From Endobugula sp047619205 (GTDB lineage Bacteria > Pseudomonadota > Gammaproteobacteria > Pseudomonadales > Cellvibrionaceae), in the NCBI GenBank assembly GCA_047619205.1, contig JBLHJR010000005.1, positions 1 through 64,000 on the forward strand: a stretch of 64,000 nt of DNA, given 5' to 3'. Below are positions 50,441 to 60,091 of this stretch, piece by piece; the stretch's first letter is position 1, and each line of letters begins with the position of its first letter. Below the pieces are notes generated by a model. It was given only the letters and a program-made list of their open reading frames with translations. It did not search any database and was not told the DNA's origin. The position numbers and the translations under genes are program-made.

Positions 50441-51364
50441 TTAGGTTTTTCTTTTAGGCAGTAAGGTCAATGGATTAATCGGTTGACCATTACGTCTAAT
50501 TTCAAAATGTAGCTTCACACTTTCTGTTCGTGAGCCGCTAGATCCTATATCGGCAATATGTTGCCCAGCTTTAACATTTTGTCCTTCCTTGACTCGGATT
50601 CGATCATTGTGAGCATAAGCGCTAAGATAAGTATCGTTGTGCTTTATAATAATTAGCTTACCGTATCCTCGCAATCCGCTGCCTGCGTAAACAACCTTTC
50701 CCGCTGCAGCTGCATCTACAGAGTCCCCCTTTTTACCACGAAGATCAATCCCCTTATTTGCCGCCTTACCTGTCGAAAAGTTAGTGATCACTACACCTTT
50801 CGTTGGCCACCGCCATTTCACTTTTTTTCGCGACCACTTACTTACGGCTACTGCTTTTTTAACGGACGATTTTTTTTCTGGACGCGACTGAATTTTAGGC
50901 GGCGCAGAAGTCTTTTTAGCGGCCGGTCGTGAAACATTGGCGGATCTCTTCACTGACTTATTTGCGGATGGCGTTAACTGCGGATAAGAACGCCGAGAAA
51001 TTGATGATACGGCAGAGGCTTTTGCAGAAGATGAAGCCTGATAATTGGCAGGCAGAATAAGGCTTTGCCCTGCATAAATCAAAAAGTCACTACCGATTTT
51101 ATTAGACTTTGCAAGGCGTTTATAATCCACACCATATTGCCAAGCTATAGAGAATAATGTTTCACCAGCTTTGACTTTATGCAGGCCAACACGAAAAGGT
51201 TGTTTTGTAGAAACTCGACTAAGGTCGGTACTGGGCGCCTTATTGGCGGAGAAGATACAAGAAGATAAAAACACTAAAGTGATCACTATACTGAACACTC
51301 TAGAAAATCTCTTTATGAGAACCGCAAAACTTGTGGATAAAATAATGGTTTCCTGTGTATACAT
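50441..51364 (-). CDS. nlpD: LysM/M23 lipoprotein NlpD
   Basis: A 307-residue lipoprotein with a lipobox LSSC near residue 36, a LysM domain (HKVKAGETLFSIAWQYGVDY), a Ser/Lys-rich linker and a C-terminal LytM/M23 domain. The M23 zinc ligands are degenerate: GIDLRGKKG lacks the first His of the HxxxD motif, while HFEIRRNG keeps the last. Degenerate LytM proteins such as NlpD activate cell-wall amidases instead of cutting themselves. ATG 51364; a later start near the signal sequence is possible. Confidence 0.92.
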   Translation of the reverse strand: MYTQETIILSTSFAVLIKRFSRVFSIVITLVFLSSCIFSANKAPSTDLSRVSTKQPFRVGLHKVKAGETLFSIAWQYGVDYKRLAKSNKIGSDFLIYAGQSLILPANYQASSSAKASAVSSISRRSYPQLTPSANKSVKRSANVSRPAAKKTSAPPKIQSRPEKKSSVKKAVAVSKWSRKKVKWRWPTKGVVITNFSTGKAANKGIDLRGKKGDSVDAAAAGKVVYAGSGLRGYGKLIIIKHNDTYLSAYAHNDRIRVKEGQNVKAGQHIADIGSSGSRTESVKLHFEIRRNGQPINPLTLLPKRKT

Positions 51365-51510
51365 TTTTATATTAAATCGTGATTAAACGTCCCCATCTAT
51401 ACGAAAAAACTCTAAAATTTTTATAAAAAAAACACTTATAGTCATCAAAATAGTATTTTTCCACTTTCTTTTTTAGACAAGCGTATTTTTTCCACAATAT
51501 ACCGCACTTA

Positions 51511-52458
51511 TTACTGCTTAATACTTAAACGATCTAACAAAAAAACGATTAAAAAACCAACACAAGCGGTCAATATAGCAGTCGATAATTGAGCGTTAGT
51601 ATTCGTCAACGTTGCATAAGCCATTGGTGAAATATTCGTTTGCACCAACGCTATCGTTTCACCGTGTCGGTCAAGGCTCGTTTCAAGTACCTGCTTCCAC
51701 GGCCACAATACACTGAGAGACCCCAGCAGGAACCCCGTCAATAACGCCAACATGGTGGATAAATAATGCCGCAATAGGCAACTGAGGATATGACTAAAAA
51801 CAATTAATCCGAGCACGCAACCCACAGCAAAACTGGCCAATAGCAGCAGATTCAATTCCGTTAATGCTTGAATAAACACACTATACATACCCATTAGCAA
51901 TAGAATGAAGCTACCAGAGATACCCGGTAATATCATTGCGCAAATAGCAATAAAGCCCGATAGCATCATCATCCACCATGTATCTGGCAATTGCGCCGGT
52001 CGTAAAACAGCGATACTGATGGCTATCCCAGCACCTAGTGCGATAGCAATAAATTCCTGCCATCGCCATTGCGGCGTCTGACGGATAAGATAAATAACAG
52101 AAGAGACAACCAAACCAAAGAAAAAAGACCATACAGCAATAGGATAGCTATCAAGGGCATAGTTAATCAGCTTAGCTAAGCTTAAGATACTGACAATAAT
52201 ACCCGCAAATAAGGTGAACAAAAACCGCCCATCAATTACCTGCCAAAATACAGCAAACCCCTGCTTAACTATAACCCTGAGAGTTAACGGATGGAGCATG
52301 GTTAAGGCCTTGAGTAAGCGCTCATAAATGCCGGTAATAAAGGCAATCGTCCCGCCAGAAACGCCCGGCACTACATCAGCAGCACCCATAGCAATGCCTT
52401 TAAAAAACAAGAGCAACCAATAATACCGAGGATTCGATGAAGCATCATTATCAGACAT
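51511..52458 (-). CDS. DUF368 membrane protein, putative undecaprenyl-phosphate translocase
   Basis: A 315-residue protein with about eight to nine membrane segments. GAADVVPGVSGGTIAFITGI near the N-terminus and MILPGISGSFILLLMGMY in the middle are the paired DUF368 motifs. The family (PopT-like) has been shown to recycle undecaprenyl phosphate across the inner membrane; the role here is by family. It lies 3 bp from pcm, so it is in the same operon. Confidence 0.85.
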   Translation of the reverse strand: MSDNDASSNPRYYWLLLFFKGIAMGAADVVPGVSGGTIAFITGIYERLLKALTMLHPLTLRVIVKQGFAVFWQVIDGRFLFTLFAGIIVSILSLAKLINYALDSYPIAVWSFFFGLVVSSVIYLIRQTPQWRWQEFIAIALGAGIAISIAVLRPAQLPDTWWMMMLSGFIAICAMILPGISGSFILLLMGMYSVFIQALTELNLLLLASFAVGCVLGLIVFSHILSCLLRHYLSTMLALLTGFLLGSLSVLWPWKQVLETSLDRHGETIALVQTNISPMAYATLTNTNAQLSTAILTACVGFLIVFLLDRLSIKQ

Positions 52459-52461
52459 GGG

Positions 52462-53103
52462 CTAACGCGTGACTCCTTGCAATAAAGGCACAAATTTAAC
52501 TGGCTCTAGAATCTGCTCATAAAATTCTTCGCTATCACCCTTACGTATGATTAAGGTTAACATCTGCTCTTTCTCGCCTACGGGAATAATTAGGACGCCA
52601 TCAGTCCCCAATTGCTGCTTTAAACCTTGCGGCACTGTAGCCGGTGCAGCAGCACTCAAGATCGCATCAAACGGCCCTTGTTTGGGCAAACCAAAACCCC
52701 CATCCGCATGATGTAAACGCACATTACTAATCCCTAGTTTACGGATAATCTGCCGGGCTTTATCTTGTAATGGTTTAATGCGTTCAACACTATATAACTC
52801 ACCTACCAATGGCGATAACACCGCCGTCTGGTAACCCGAGCCAGTACCAATTTCTAAGACTTTATCTAACTTTCCCGCCGCCCCCAATAAAGCCTCTGTC
52901 ATTCTTGCCACGATATAAGGCTGGGATAACGTTTGCCCATGGCCAATAGGTAGCGCTGTATCTTCGTAAGCACGGTGAGATAGCGCTTCATCTAGAAACA
53001 AATGTCGGGGAATATTACGGATGATATCAAGCACCTGTAGATTACTGACGCCCTGATCCACTAAACGCTGAATTAAACGCTCACGGGTACGCTGGGAAGT
53101 CAT
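52462..53103 (-). CDS. pcm: Protein-L-isoaspartate O-methyltransferase
   Basis: A 213-residue SAM-dependent repair enzyme that methylates isoaspartyl residues in damaged proteins. It contains PRHLFLDEALSHRAYEDTAL, the SAM loop VLEIGTGSGYQTAVLS and the YSVERI block. The ATG at 53103 (MTSQRTRERL) matches the family start and has AAGG eight bases upstream; a TTG at 53133 is less likely. In Pseudomonas surE precedes pcm, but here truD is directly upstream. Confidence 0.94.
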   Translation of the reverse strand: MTSQRTRERLIQRLVDQGVSNLQVLDIIRNIPRHLFLDEALSHRAYEDTALPIGHGQTLSQPYIVARMTEALLGAAGKLDKVLEIGTGSGYQTAVLSPLVGELYSVERIKPLQDKARQIIRKLGISNVRLHHADGGFGLPKQGPFDAILSAAAPATVPQGLKQQLGTDGVLIIPVGEKEQMLTLIIRKGDSEEFYEQILEPVKFVPLLQGVTR

Positions 53104-53409
53104 TCCCACGCCTTGTAACTGTAGATTATTCAATGCTAGCCCTTATTTATTATTAATACATTATTAATAGATAGAGACATTTGCACGACGGCCATTTTGC
53201 TCTCATGCCGCGTTAAAACGGACTCAATCGGTCATTTATACCTATAAACTCCCTCTACCCGTGCGTTTTTGCCTTGCTTGAAAGCAAAATCATCCTCCGT
53301 AAAAAGGTCTCAGATAGTACTTACATAAAAAATACGTAACTTAGTCGGTGCATGTTTTTGCTTAACGACAACCGCTTAACGACATGCAATATACCATAAT
53401 TCAACACTA
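53104..53409. other. Spacer between truD and pcm where surE is usually found
   Basis: About 300 bp with no gene-length frame on either strand. I checked for remnants of surE (MRILLSNDDG-type start) and saw none. Two short A/T-rich stretches may hold the pcm promoter. Confidence 0.5.
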
Positions 53410-54429
53410 TCAAGAGCGGGTGGGTGCCTGATTGTCGAGTATAGCTACTTCAGCCAGTAGTGATGTAGCAAAGGTGCCTACTGGCAAATCAAAGCTTAGG
53501 AGTAAGTCGTCTTCTTGCCAGCAACAGGAGAAATTTTTTGGCAGTAACGCCAGCTCTCGACGCTGCTGCTGCAAGCCTTGATGCTCAAGTCGTTCACACC
53601 ACTGCTGATACGGTTCTAATGTATTCTGCTCAATGGCTAGAGCAGCGCCTGCGCTAGCTAAGCGACCTCGCCCCCACAAAGGACCCGTCGGATGGCTATC
53701 ATGCTGAACATCCCCCTCTAGCGCTTGCTGCCAATTATTATTTCGCACACGATAAGCCAGCACTACATTAAATAAATAGGCGCGAGCCGCAGACAATACC
53801 ATAGAGCGTTGTTTTTTCGGTGGGGGAAACCCGTTTACCAACCAATCATTCGCCATGCGTAAGTTACCGCCTTCTCGACCAAAACGTTGAGCGCCGAAAT
53901 AATTAGGCACGCCGCTTGTCAGTTTATCGGTGATGGACTGCACAAGCTGCTGCTTGGTATTGTCAGCTAAAGGGGCGGCTGGGATAGCGGGAGATAATTC
54001 TCTTACTTGACGTAAGCGAATGTCAAAATGATTATATTGATGATCACCTAAACGCAGCTTCTTACTATGGCGTTCAATTTTAAGGATTTTCACGCCATCC
54101 ATAACAAATTGTTGCCAATCCACAGGCTTGCGGTCAGGGTCGTAAAGGCTAAACCACTGCCGAGTAATAGCATGACGGTCTTTACGGCCGCAAACACCAA
54201 TATCACGTTCATTAATACCCGCATAACGAGCTAATTCAGCTGCAACCCAATGGGTATTATGTTGCTTTTTTTCAAGATACAAACACAGATGCTCACCCTC
54301 ACCGGTTAACGTAAAACCCAGAACTTCTTCTACATAAAAGTCTTCAGGCTGCTGACGAAATTGAGCAGAAAGGGAAACTTCACCATAAGCACAGGGAAAA
54401 TCTAATGAAAAAATGGGCTTAATCTCCAG
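53410..54429 (-). CDS. truD: tRNA pseudouridine(13) synthase, apparent CTG start
   Basis: A 339-residue enzyme making pseudouridine 13 in tRNA-Glu. Catalytic Asp is in GRKDRHAITRQWFS and GVPNYFGAQRFGREGGNL is the TruD signature. The N-terminus with the conserved PEDF motif (RQQPEDFYVEEVLGF) is encoded upstream of the first canonical start (TTG at 54282). The frame is open to the ispF stop, and the only good start by homology and Shine-Dalgarno (TTGGAG eight bases upstream) is CTG at 54429, giving (M)EIKPIFSLDFPCAYG. ATT at 54423 is an alternative. ispF and truD are in the same frame, separated by one stop and one codon. Confidence 0.88.
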   Translation of the reverse strand: MEIKPIFSLDFPCAYGEVSLSAQFRQQPEDFYVEEVLGFTLTGEGEHLCLYLEKKQHNTHWVAAELARYAGINERDIGVCGRKDRHAITRQWFSLYDPDRKPVDWQQFVMDGVKILKIERHSKKLRLGDHQYNHFDIRLRQVRELSPAIPAAPLADNTKQQLVQSITDKLTSGVPNYFGAQRFGREGGNLRMANDWLVNGFPPPKKQRSMVLSAARAYLFNVVLAYRVRNNNWQQALEGDVQHDSHPTGPLWGRGRLASAGAALAIEQNTLEPYQQWCERLEHQGLQQQRRELALLPKNFSCCWQEDDLLLSFDLPVGTFATSLLAEVAILDNQAPTRS

Positions 54430-54432
54430 GGG

Positions 54433-54936
54433 TTAATCTCCAAAGTCATCAAAACGCAATAACACCACCGCCTGTGCAGCAATACCTTCTTTACGCCCAG
54501 TAAAACCTAAGTGCTCTGTGGTGGTGGCCTTCACATTAATACATTGTTTGTGCGTCTGTAAATCCGAGGCAATATTAATACACATATTATCAATGTAAGG
54601 TGCCATTTTAGGCGCCTGCGCAATCACCGTCATATCTGCATTCACCAACTGGTAATTGAGTGAGCGCAGCTTTGCATAGACCATACGCAATAAGGCGCGG
54701 CTATCGGCGTTTTTGTAGGCAGGGTCAGTGTCAGGAAAGTGCTTACCTATATCACCTAAAGCGCAAGCACCTAACAAAGCATCGCATAAAGCATGAATGA
54801 GTACATCTCCATCTGAATGGGCGATCAAGGCTTTTTCATAGGGAATAACAACACCACCAATAATAATTTTATTAATACCTTGCCTCCCCTCACCAAAGGC
54901 GTGAACATCGTAACCTTGACCAATTCTTATATCCAT
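54433..54936 (-). CDS. ispF: 2-C-methyl-D-erythritol 2,4-cyclodiphosphate synthase
   Basis: A 167-residue MEP-pathway enzyme. MDIRIGQGYDVHAFGEG and IAHSDGDVLIHALCDALLGA carry the zinc-binding D-x-H and His, and TTEHLGFTGRKEGIAAQA is the C-terminal signature. The ATG at 54936 is preferred over a TTG at 54963. It lies 10 bp after ispD. Confidence 0.96.
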   Translation of the reverse strand: MDIRIGQGYDVHAFGEGRQGINKIIIGGVVIPYEKALIAHSDGDVLIHALCDALLGACALGDIGKHFPDTDPAYKNADSRALLRMVYAKLRSLNYQLVNADMTVIAQAPKMAPYIDNMCINIASDLQTHKQCINVKATTTEHLGFTGRKEGIAAQAVVLLRFDDFGD

Positions 54937-54946
54937 ATTTAACCCA

Positions 54947-55699
54947 CTATTTATTAGAGACAATCTTACGACGAGCTAATATAGCTTCCGCCAGCCATAG
55001 ATCATCTGCTTGTGTGACTTTTATATTATCGTGACGGCCAAGCACCATTTTAACGGAATATCCCAACCTCTCAACGGCAGAGGCCTCATCAGTCATTGGC
55101 CATTGTTCATTCTTTGCGCTTAAATTCGTGCCCATTAAAAGCGCTTCACATAAAATACCATAACGAAACATCTGTGGCGTTTGTGCCTGCCAAATCACAT
55201 CACGGTCCAGCGTTTCTTCGATGGCGCTCTGCTGATCCACTTTTTTTAGGGTGTCATTACTAGGAACACCAAGAATACCCCCCACCGCATGATCGACTAA
55301 GTCATCAATCAATTGCTGAATACTATTAGGATCAACGCAGGGACGAGCGGCATCGTGAACTAAGACCCAATCGTTGTCGCCGATCTTGCCCTGCAAACTC
55401 TGCAATGCTGCTAAGACAGAATCACTACGCTTATCGCCACCGATAACCGTATGAATTTTTTTATGTGTAGATAATGCTGATTGAGACCAAAATTGATCAT
55501 CAGCATGAATCGCCACTACAATTCCAGCTAAAAATGGCAGCGATAATAAGGTACCGAGTGTTTGCTGTATTATAGTGGTATCCGCAAGGGGCAAATATTG
55601 CTTGGGGCAATCGGCACCCATGCGCTGGCCAACACCTGCGGCAGGCACAATAAACCACAGGGTATTGTTACTAGTAGTCTGCTGATCAAGAATAGTCAT
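54947..55699 (-). CDS. ispD: 2-C-methyl-D-erythritol 4-phosphate cytidylyltransferase
   Basis: A 250-residue MEP-pathway nucleotidyltransferase. VPAAGVGQRMGADCPKQYLP is the CTP-binding loop and VLVHDAARPCVDPNSI the catalytic block. It converts MEP to CDP-ME. Slightly longer than average at the N-terminus. Between ftsB and ispF, the standard order. Confidence 0.95.
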   Translation of the reverse strand: MTILDQQTTSNNTLWFIVPAAGVGQRMGADCPKQYLPLADTTIIQQTLGTLLSLPFLAGIVVAIHADDQFWSQSALSTHKKIHTVIGGDKRSDSVLAALQSLQGKIGDNDWVLVHDAARPCVDPNSIQQLIDDLVDHAVGGILGVPSNDTLKKVDQQSAIEETLDRDVIWQAQTPQMFRYGILCEALLMGTNLSAKNEQWPMTDEASAVERLGYSVKMVLGRHDNIKVTQADDLWLAEAILARRKIVSNK

Positions 55700-55737
55700 T
55701 TTTGTTATTTTGGCTCAAATCATCTAACGATTAGTGG

Positions 55738-56028
55738 CTATTTGGCATCGGATTTTTTAGGATCAACGATCATAAAAAAAGTTTCTCCTTGCTTAATCAT
55801 GCCCATCTGCTCACGGGCACGCTCTTCAATCGCATCAAGGCCAGACTTTAATTCTTCAACCTCAATTGCTAACACCGCATTACGCTCGCGTAGCCGAGTG
55901 TTGCCAGCTCGCTGCGTATCAATTTTCTGCTGTAATGCAGCACGATGAGAAAAACTACCCTCACTAATCCAGAGGCGATATTGCAGTCCGACAAGTAAGA
56001 CAATTAAAACGGCAATTAACCATTTCAT
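55738..56028 (-). CDS. ftsB: Cell division protein FtsB
   Basis: A 96-residue bitopic protein: one membrane helix (residues 2-18), then a coiled-coil (ALQQKIDTQRAGNTRLRERN) and the ERAREQMGMIKQGETFF motif. It joins FtsL and FtsQ in the divisome. ATG 56028. Confidence 0.93.
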   Translation of the reverse strand: MKWLIAVLIVLLVGLQYRLWISEGSFSHRAALQQKIDTQRAGNTRLRERNAVLAIEVEELKSGLDAIEERAREQMGMIKQGETFFMIVDPKKSDAK

Positions 56029-56039
56029 GGGGTTAGTGG

Positions 56040-56237
56040 TTCAGCGTGCGTATTATTATCAATTTTCCTGCCGCCTTTAACTATATATACTTTTTAAACG
56101 GTGAGACGTCCACACGAAAACTGCTCCTGCATTTTCGATGTACCCCTCGTCCTGAGGGGCAACGTGAGACGCGAGACGCTTTTTAAAAACAATCGCGTAG
56201 CGACTAAAGCGTCTTGCACTGGACATCTCACGTTTTA
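56040..56237. other. Spacer between eno and ftsB with a hairpin and degenerate repeats
   Basis: Contains CCCCTC-GTCCT-GAGGGG, a perfect 6-bp stem, and several GTGAGACG-like short repeats that also appear degenerate near 46682. The stem could slow read-through from eno into ftsB. No gene is visible. Confidence 0.45.
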
Positions 56238-57527
56238 CTATCTTTTAAACTCTTCCATGCCACGATAAGGTGCGGTGCCGTTCAATTCAGCTTCGATGAC
56301 TAATAAACGATTATATTTTGCTACGCGATCGGAGCGGCACAAAGAACCGGTTTTAATTTGTCCTGCAGATGTGGCTACGGCTAGATCGGCAATGGTGGTA
56401 TCTTCGGTTTCGCCTGAACGATGTGAAATAACAGCGGTATAACCCGCGTCTTTTGCCATTTGAATGGCATCTAGAGTTTCGGATAGCGTGCCAATTTGAT
56501 TAAATTTAATTAAAATAGAATTGGCGATCTTTTTATCAATGCCTTCTTGTAAAATTTTAGTATTGGTCACAAAAAGGTCGTCACCCACTAGCTGGATTTT
56601 ATCGCCCAACACTTCGGTTTGATATTTCCAGCCAGCCCAATCAGACTCATCCTGACCATCTTCAATGGATATAATCGGATACTGATCACAAAGGTCAACC
56701 AAGTAATCACTAAAACCTTCAGCAGAAAACACCTTGCCTTCGCCTTTTAAGTCATATTGACCATCGACATAAAATTCTGACGCTGCACAATCTAAAGCTA
56801 AGGTGACATCGGTCCCTAAGACATAACCTGCTTGTTCAACCGCTTCTTTAATAATTGCTAAGGCATCAGCATTGGAGGCTAGATTAGGAGCAAAACCACC
56901 CTCATCACCCACCGCGGTATTTAAGCCTTTCGCAGATAACACTTTCTTCAATGTGTGGAAAATTTCAGCGCCTATTTGCAAAGCCTCGGTAAACGTTTTT
57001 GCCGCTACTGGTTGCACCATAAACTCTTGAATATCGACGTTATTATCAGCGTGTTCACCGCCATTAATAATATTCATCATTGGCACAGGCATCGTGTACT
57101 GACCCGGCGTGCCGTTGATTTCGGCAATATGTTGATATAAAGGTATACTCTTAGCTACTGCCGCTGCCTTAGCTACCGCAAGAGACACTGCCAAAATAGC
57201 GTTAGCGCCAAATGTTGCTTTATTTTCAGTGCCGTCAGCGGCAATCATCGCTTGATCGATACCACGCTGGTCCGTAGCATCTTTGCCTAACAACAAAGTT
57301 TTTATCGTGGTATTAATATTGTTAACGGCGGTTAACACACCTTTACCCAAGTAACGGCTTTTATCGCCATCGCGTAACTCTAGGGCTTCACGAGAACCGG
57401 TTGAAGCACCTGATGGCGCACAAGCAGAACCTACCGCGCCACAAGCTAAGATAACATCCGCAGAAATGGTAGGGTTGCCACGAGAGTCTAGTACTTCAAT
57501 GGCTTTGATATTAACAATCTTACTCAC
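56238..57527 (-). CDS. eno: Enolase
   Basis: A 429-residue glycolytic enzyme converting 2-phosphoglycerate to phosphoenolpyruvate. AIEVLDSRGNPTISADVIL at the start, GGEHADNNVDIQEFMVQP, EDGQDESDWAGW and LIKFNQIGTLSETLDAI with SHRSGETEDTTIADLAV hold the metal and catalytic residues. The start is the GTG at 57527 (VSKIVNIKA), with GGAGA eight bases upstream. Confidence 0.97.
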   Translation of the reverse strand: MSKIVNIKAIEVLDSRGNPTISADVILACGAVGSACAPSGASTGSREALELRDGDKSRYLGKGVLTAVNNINTTIKTLLLGKDATDQRGIDQAMIAADGTENKATFGANAILAVSLAVAKAAAVAKSIPLYQHIAEINGTPGQYTMPVPMMNIINGGEHADNNVDIQEFMVQPVAAKTFTEALQIGAEIFHTLKKVLSAKGLNTAVGDEGGFAPNLASNADALAIIKEAVEQAGYVLGTDVTLALDCAASEFYVDGQYDLKGEGKVFSAEGFSDYLVDLCDQYPIISIEDGQDESDWAGWKYQTEVLGDKIQLVGDDLFVTNTKILQEGIDKKIANSILIKFNQIGTLSETLDAIQMAKDAGYTAVISHRSGETEDTTIADLAVATSAGQIKTGSLCRSDRVAKYNRLLVIEAELNGTAPYRGMEEFKR

Positions 57528-57566
57528 TGGTTTTTCTCCATCAGTTTTCAATAAAAAATAATTTAA

Positions 57567-58442
57567 TTATAGGATTTCAAGACTGGGCAATGATTTAACA
57601 ACATCATCTACTGCTTTCATGTGAATTAAAAATGCTTCTAGCTGATCCAATGGCAAAGCACTGGGGCCATCACATTTTGCATTAGTGGGGTCAGGGTGCG
57701 CCTCTAAAAATAAACCCGCGAGACCTACCGCCAAACCCGCACGCCCTAACTCAGCGACTTGATGACGACGACCGCCAGATGCAGCCCCCATTGGATCGCG
57801 ACACTGTAACGCATGGGTAACATCAAAAATAAGCGGAGCACCATCACTCACTTCCTTCATGGTACGGAAGCCTAGAGTGTCCACAACGAGATTGTCGTAT
57901 CCAAAGCAACTGCCTCGCTCACACAACATGATTTTTTCATTGCCGCATTCACGAAACTTTTCCACAATATTTTTCATTTGTGCCGCACTTAAAAATTGCG
58001 GTTTCTTAATATTAATGATGGCGTTGGTTTTTGCCATAGCAGCCACCAAATCAGTTTGTCGCGCTAAAAATGCGGGCAATTGAATAATGTCACAGACATC
58101 CGCTACCGTCTGCGCCTGCTCTATTTCGTGTACATCGGTAATCACTGGAACAGCAAAAGTTTGTTTGATTTCCTCAAAAATTTTCAAGCCTTCATCTACA
58201 CCTGGGCCACGATAAGAATGCATGGAGGAACGATTGGCTTTATCAAAAGAGGCTTTGAATATATAGGGGATCCCTAGCTTTTCTGTTACACGAACATAAG
58301 CTTCCGCTACTTGCATGGCAAGGTCGCGAGACTCCAGTACATTCATTCCACCGAGCAGAACAAACGGCCTGTCGTTAGCTATAGAAACCTCACCAACAGA
58401 GAGTAATTTAGACGCTGTTGGTGCATAGGGTATTGCTGTCAT
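57567..58442 (-). CDS. kdsA: 3-deoxy-D-manno-octulosonate 8-phosphate synthase
   Basis: A 291-residue enzyme that condenses phosphoenolpyruvate with arabinose 5-phosphate, the first committed step to Kdo in lipid A. FKASFDKANRSSMHSYRGPG and CERGSCFGYDNLVVD are KdsA signatures. It follows pyrG by 20 bp and precedes eno. Confidence 0.97.
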   Translation of the reverse strand: MTAIPYAPTASKLLSVGEVSIANDRPFVLLGGMNVLESRDLAMQVAEAYVRVTEKLGIPYIFKASFDKANRSSMHSYRGPGVDEGLKIFEEIKQTFAVPVITDVHEIEQAQTVADVCDIIQLPAFLARQTDLVAAMAKTNAIINIKKPQFLSAAQMKNIVEKFRECGNEKIMLCERGSCFGYDNLVVDTLGFRTMKEVSDGAPLIFDVTHALQCRDPMGAASGGRRHQVAELGRAGLAVGLAGLFLEAHPDPTNAKCDGPSALPLDQLEAFLIHMKAVDDVVKSLPSLEIL

Positions 58443-58462
58443 AAATCATACCGACTGATAAA

Positions 58463-60091
58463 TTATTTTTGGTTCGAATTATCTAAAGCAGCTTCAACAA
58501 AACTGGTAAATAATGGATGTCCATCACGAGGATTGGAAGTGAACTCAGGGTGGAATTGGCACGCGACAAACCAAGGGTGATCTGCGATTTCAACCACTTC
58601 AACTAAGCTCTTATCAGCAGACCAGCCACTAATACTCATACCCGCTTGCTTAATCTCATCAAGATAATGATTATTGAATTCATAACGATGACGATGACGC
58701 TCAATTATCGTTTCTGAAGCGTAAATATCCGCTACTTTTGACTTATCTGTCAGATGGCAATCTTGTGCGCCTAAACGCATCGTGCCGCCCAAATCTGAAG
58801 CATCGGACCGTTGCTCAACAGAACCGTCGGCTGCCGTCCACTCTGTAATTAAACCGATAATGGGATCCGTAGTTTCAGCATCAAACTCCGTACTATTGGC
58901 ATCGGTGATACCCAGTACATTTCGTGCAAATTCGATAACCGCACACTGCATACCTAAACAGATACCTAAATAGGGGATCTTATTTTCCCGTGCGTAACGT
59001 ACTGCCGTCAGCTTACCTTCAAGACCGCGAGAACCAAATCCGCCTGGCACCAAAATCGCATTAGCTCCGGATAAGATTTCCACGCCTTTTTCTTCTACAT
59101 CTTCAGCATTAATATGTAAAATATTGACCTTAGTTCGCGTATGAATGCCTGCATGACTGAGGGCTTCATTCAAGGATTTATAGGCATCTAATAATTCCAT
59201 GTACTTGCCGACCATAGCAATGGTCACTTCATGCTCTGGGTTTAACTTGCCATCAACCACATGATCCCACTCAGACAAATCCGCCTCTGGGGCAGAGATA
59301 TTAAATTTGTCGAGAATAAAAGAATCCAAGCCCTGCTCCATTAGCAGGCGAGGAATAGAATAGATGGTTTTAGCATCCGCTAAAGGCACCACTGCGCGCA
59401 ATTCAACATTCGTAAATAAGGCAATTTTACGGCATGAGTCTTGATCAATGGCTATTTCTGAACGGCACAGTAGTACATCAGGCTGTAAGCCAATAGAACG
59501 TAATTCTTTGACTGAATGCTGAGTAGGCTTGGTTTTAGTCTCTCCGGCTGTAGCTATATAAGGCACGAGAGTTAAATGCATCAATTGCGCTCGCTGGGAG
59601 CCATACTCAAATTTCAATTGACGAACCGCTTCCAAGAACGGTTGTGATTCGATATCTCCTACCGTACCGCCAATCTCAACTAAGGCAACATCGTAACCTT
59701 CTGCCCCCGCAAGAATACGGCGCTTAATTTCGTCGGTAATATGCGGGATCACTTGCACCGTACCACCGAGGTAATCACCTCGACGTTCTTTGCGAATAAC
59801 CGTTTCGTAGACACGACCCGTAGTGAAGTTATTGCGTTTAGAGACCTTAGTACGAATAAAACGTTCGTAATGCCCCAAATCCAGATCCGTTTCAGCACCA
59901 TCTTCAGTAACAAACACCTCGCCATGCTGGAATGGACTCATGGTGCCGGGATCGAAGTTAATATAGGGGTCAAGTTTAAGAATAGTCACATTTAAACCGC
60001 GTGCCTCAAGAATAGCGGCAAGCGAGGCTGATGCTATACCCTTCCCTAGAGAAGAAACAACACCACCAGTGACGAAGATAAATCGAGTCAT
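58463..60091 (-). CDS. pyrG: CTP synthase
   Basis: A 542-residue enzyme making CTP from UTP and glutamine. The N-terminal synthetase begins TRFIFVTGGVVSSLGKGI; the C-terminal glutamine amidotransferase has PGGFGSRGLEG and the nucleophile in YLGICLGMQCAV, with the His/Glu pair in CQFHPEFTSNP. It heads the pyrG-kdsA-eno-ftsB-ispD-ispF-truD series. Confidence 0.97.
   Translation of the reverse strand: MTRFIFVTGGVVSSLGKGIASASLAAILEARGLNVTILKLDPYINFDPGTMSPFQHGEVFVTEDGAETDLDLGHYERFIRTKVSKRNNFTTGRVYETVIRKERRGDYLGGTVQVIPHITDEIKRRILAGAEGYDVALVEIGGTVGDIESQPFLEAVRQLKFEYGSQRAQLMHLTLVPYIATAGETKTKPTQHSVKELRSIGLQPDVLLCRSEIAIDQDSCRKIALFTNVELRAVVPLADAKTIYSIPRLLMEQGLDSFILDKFNISAPEADLSEWDHVVDGKLNPEHEVTIAMVGKYMELLDAYKSLNEALSHAGIHTRTKVNILHINAEDVEEKGVEILSGANAILVPGGFGSRGLEGKLTAVRYARENKIPYLGICLGMQCAVIEFARNVLGITDANSTEFDAETTDPIIGLITEWTAADGSVEQRSDASDLGGTMRLGAQDCHLTDKSKVADIYASETIIERHRHRYEFNNHYLDEIKQAGMSISGWSADKSLVEVVEIADHPWFVACQFHPEFTSNPRDGHPLFTSFVEAALDNSNQK

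Noticed and set aside
53134..53409. A decayed surE
   Set aside because: No stretch resembling SurE motifs was found in any frame.
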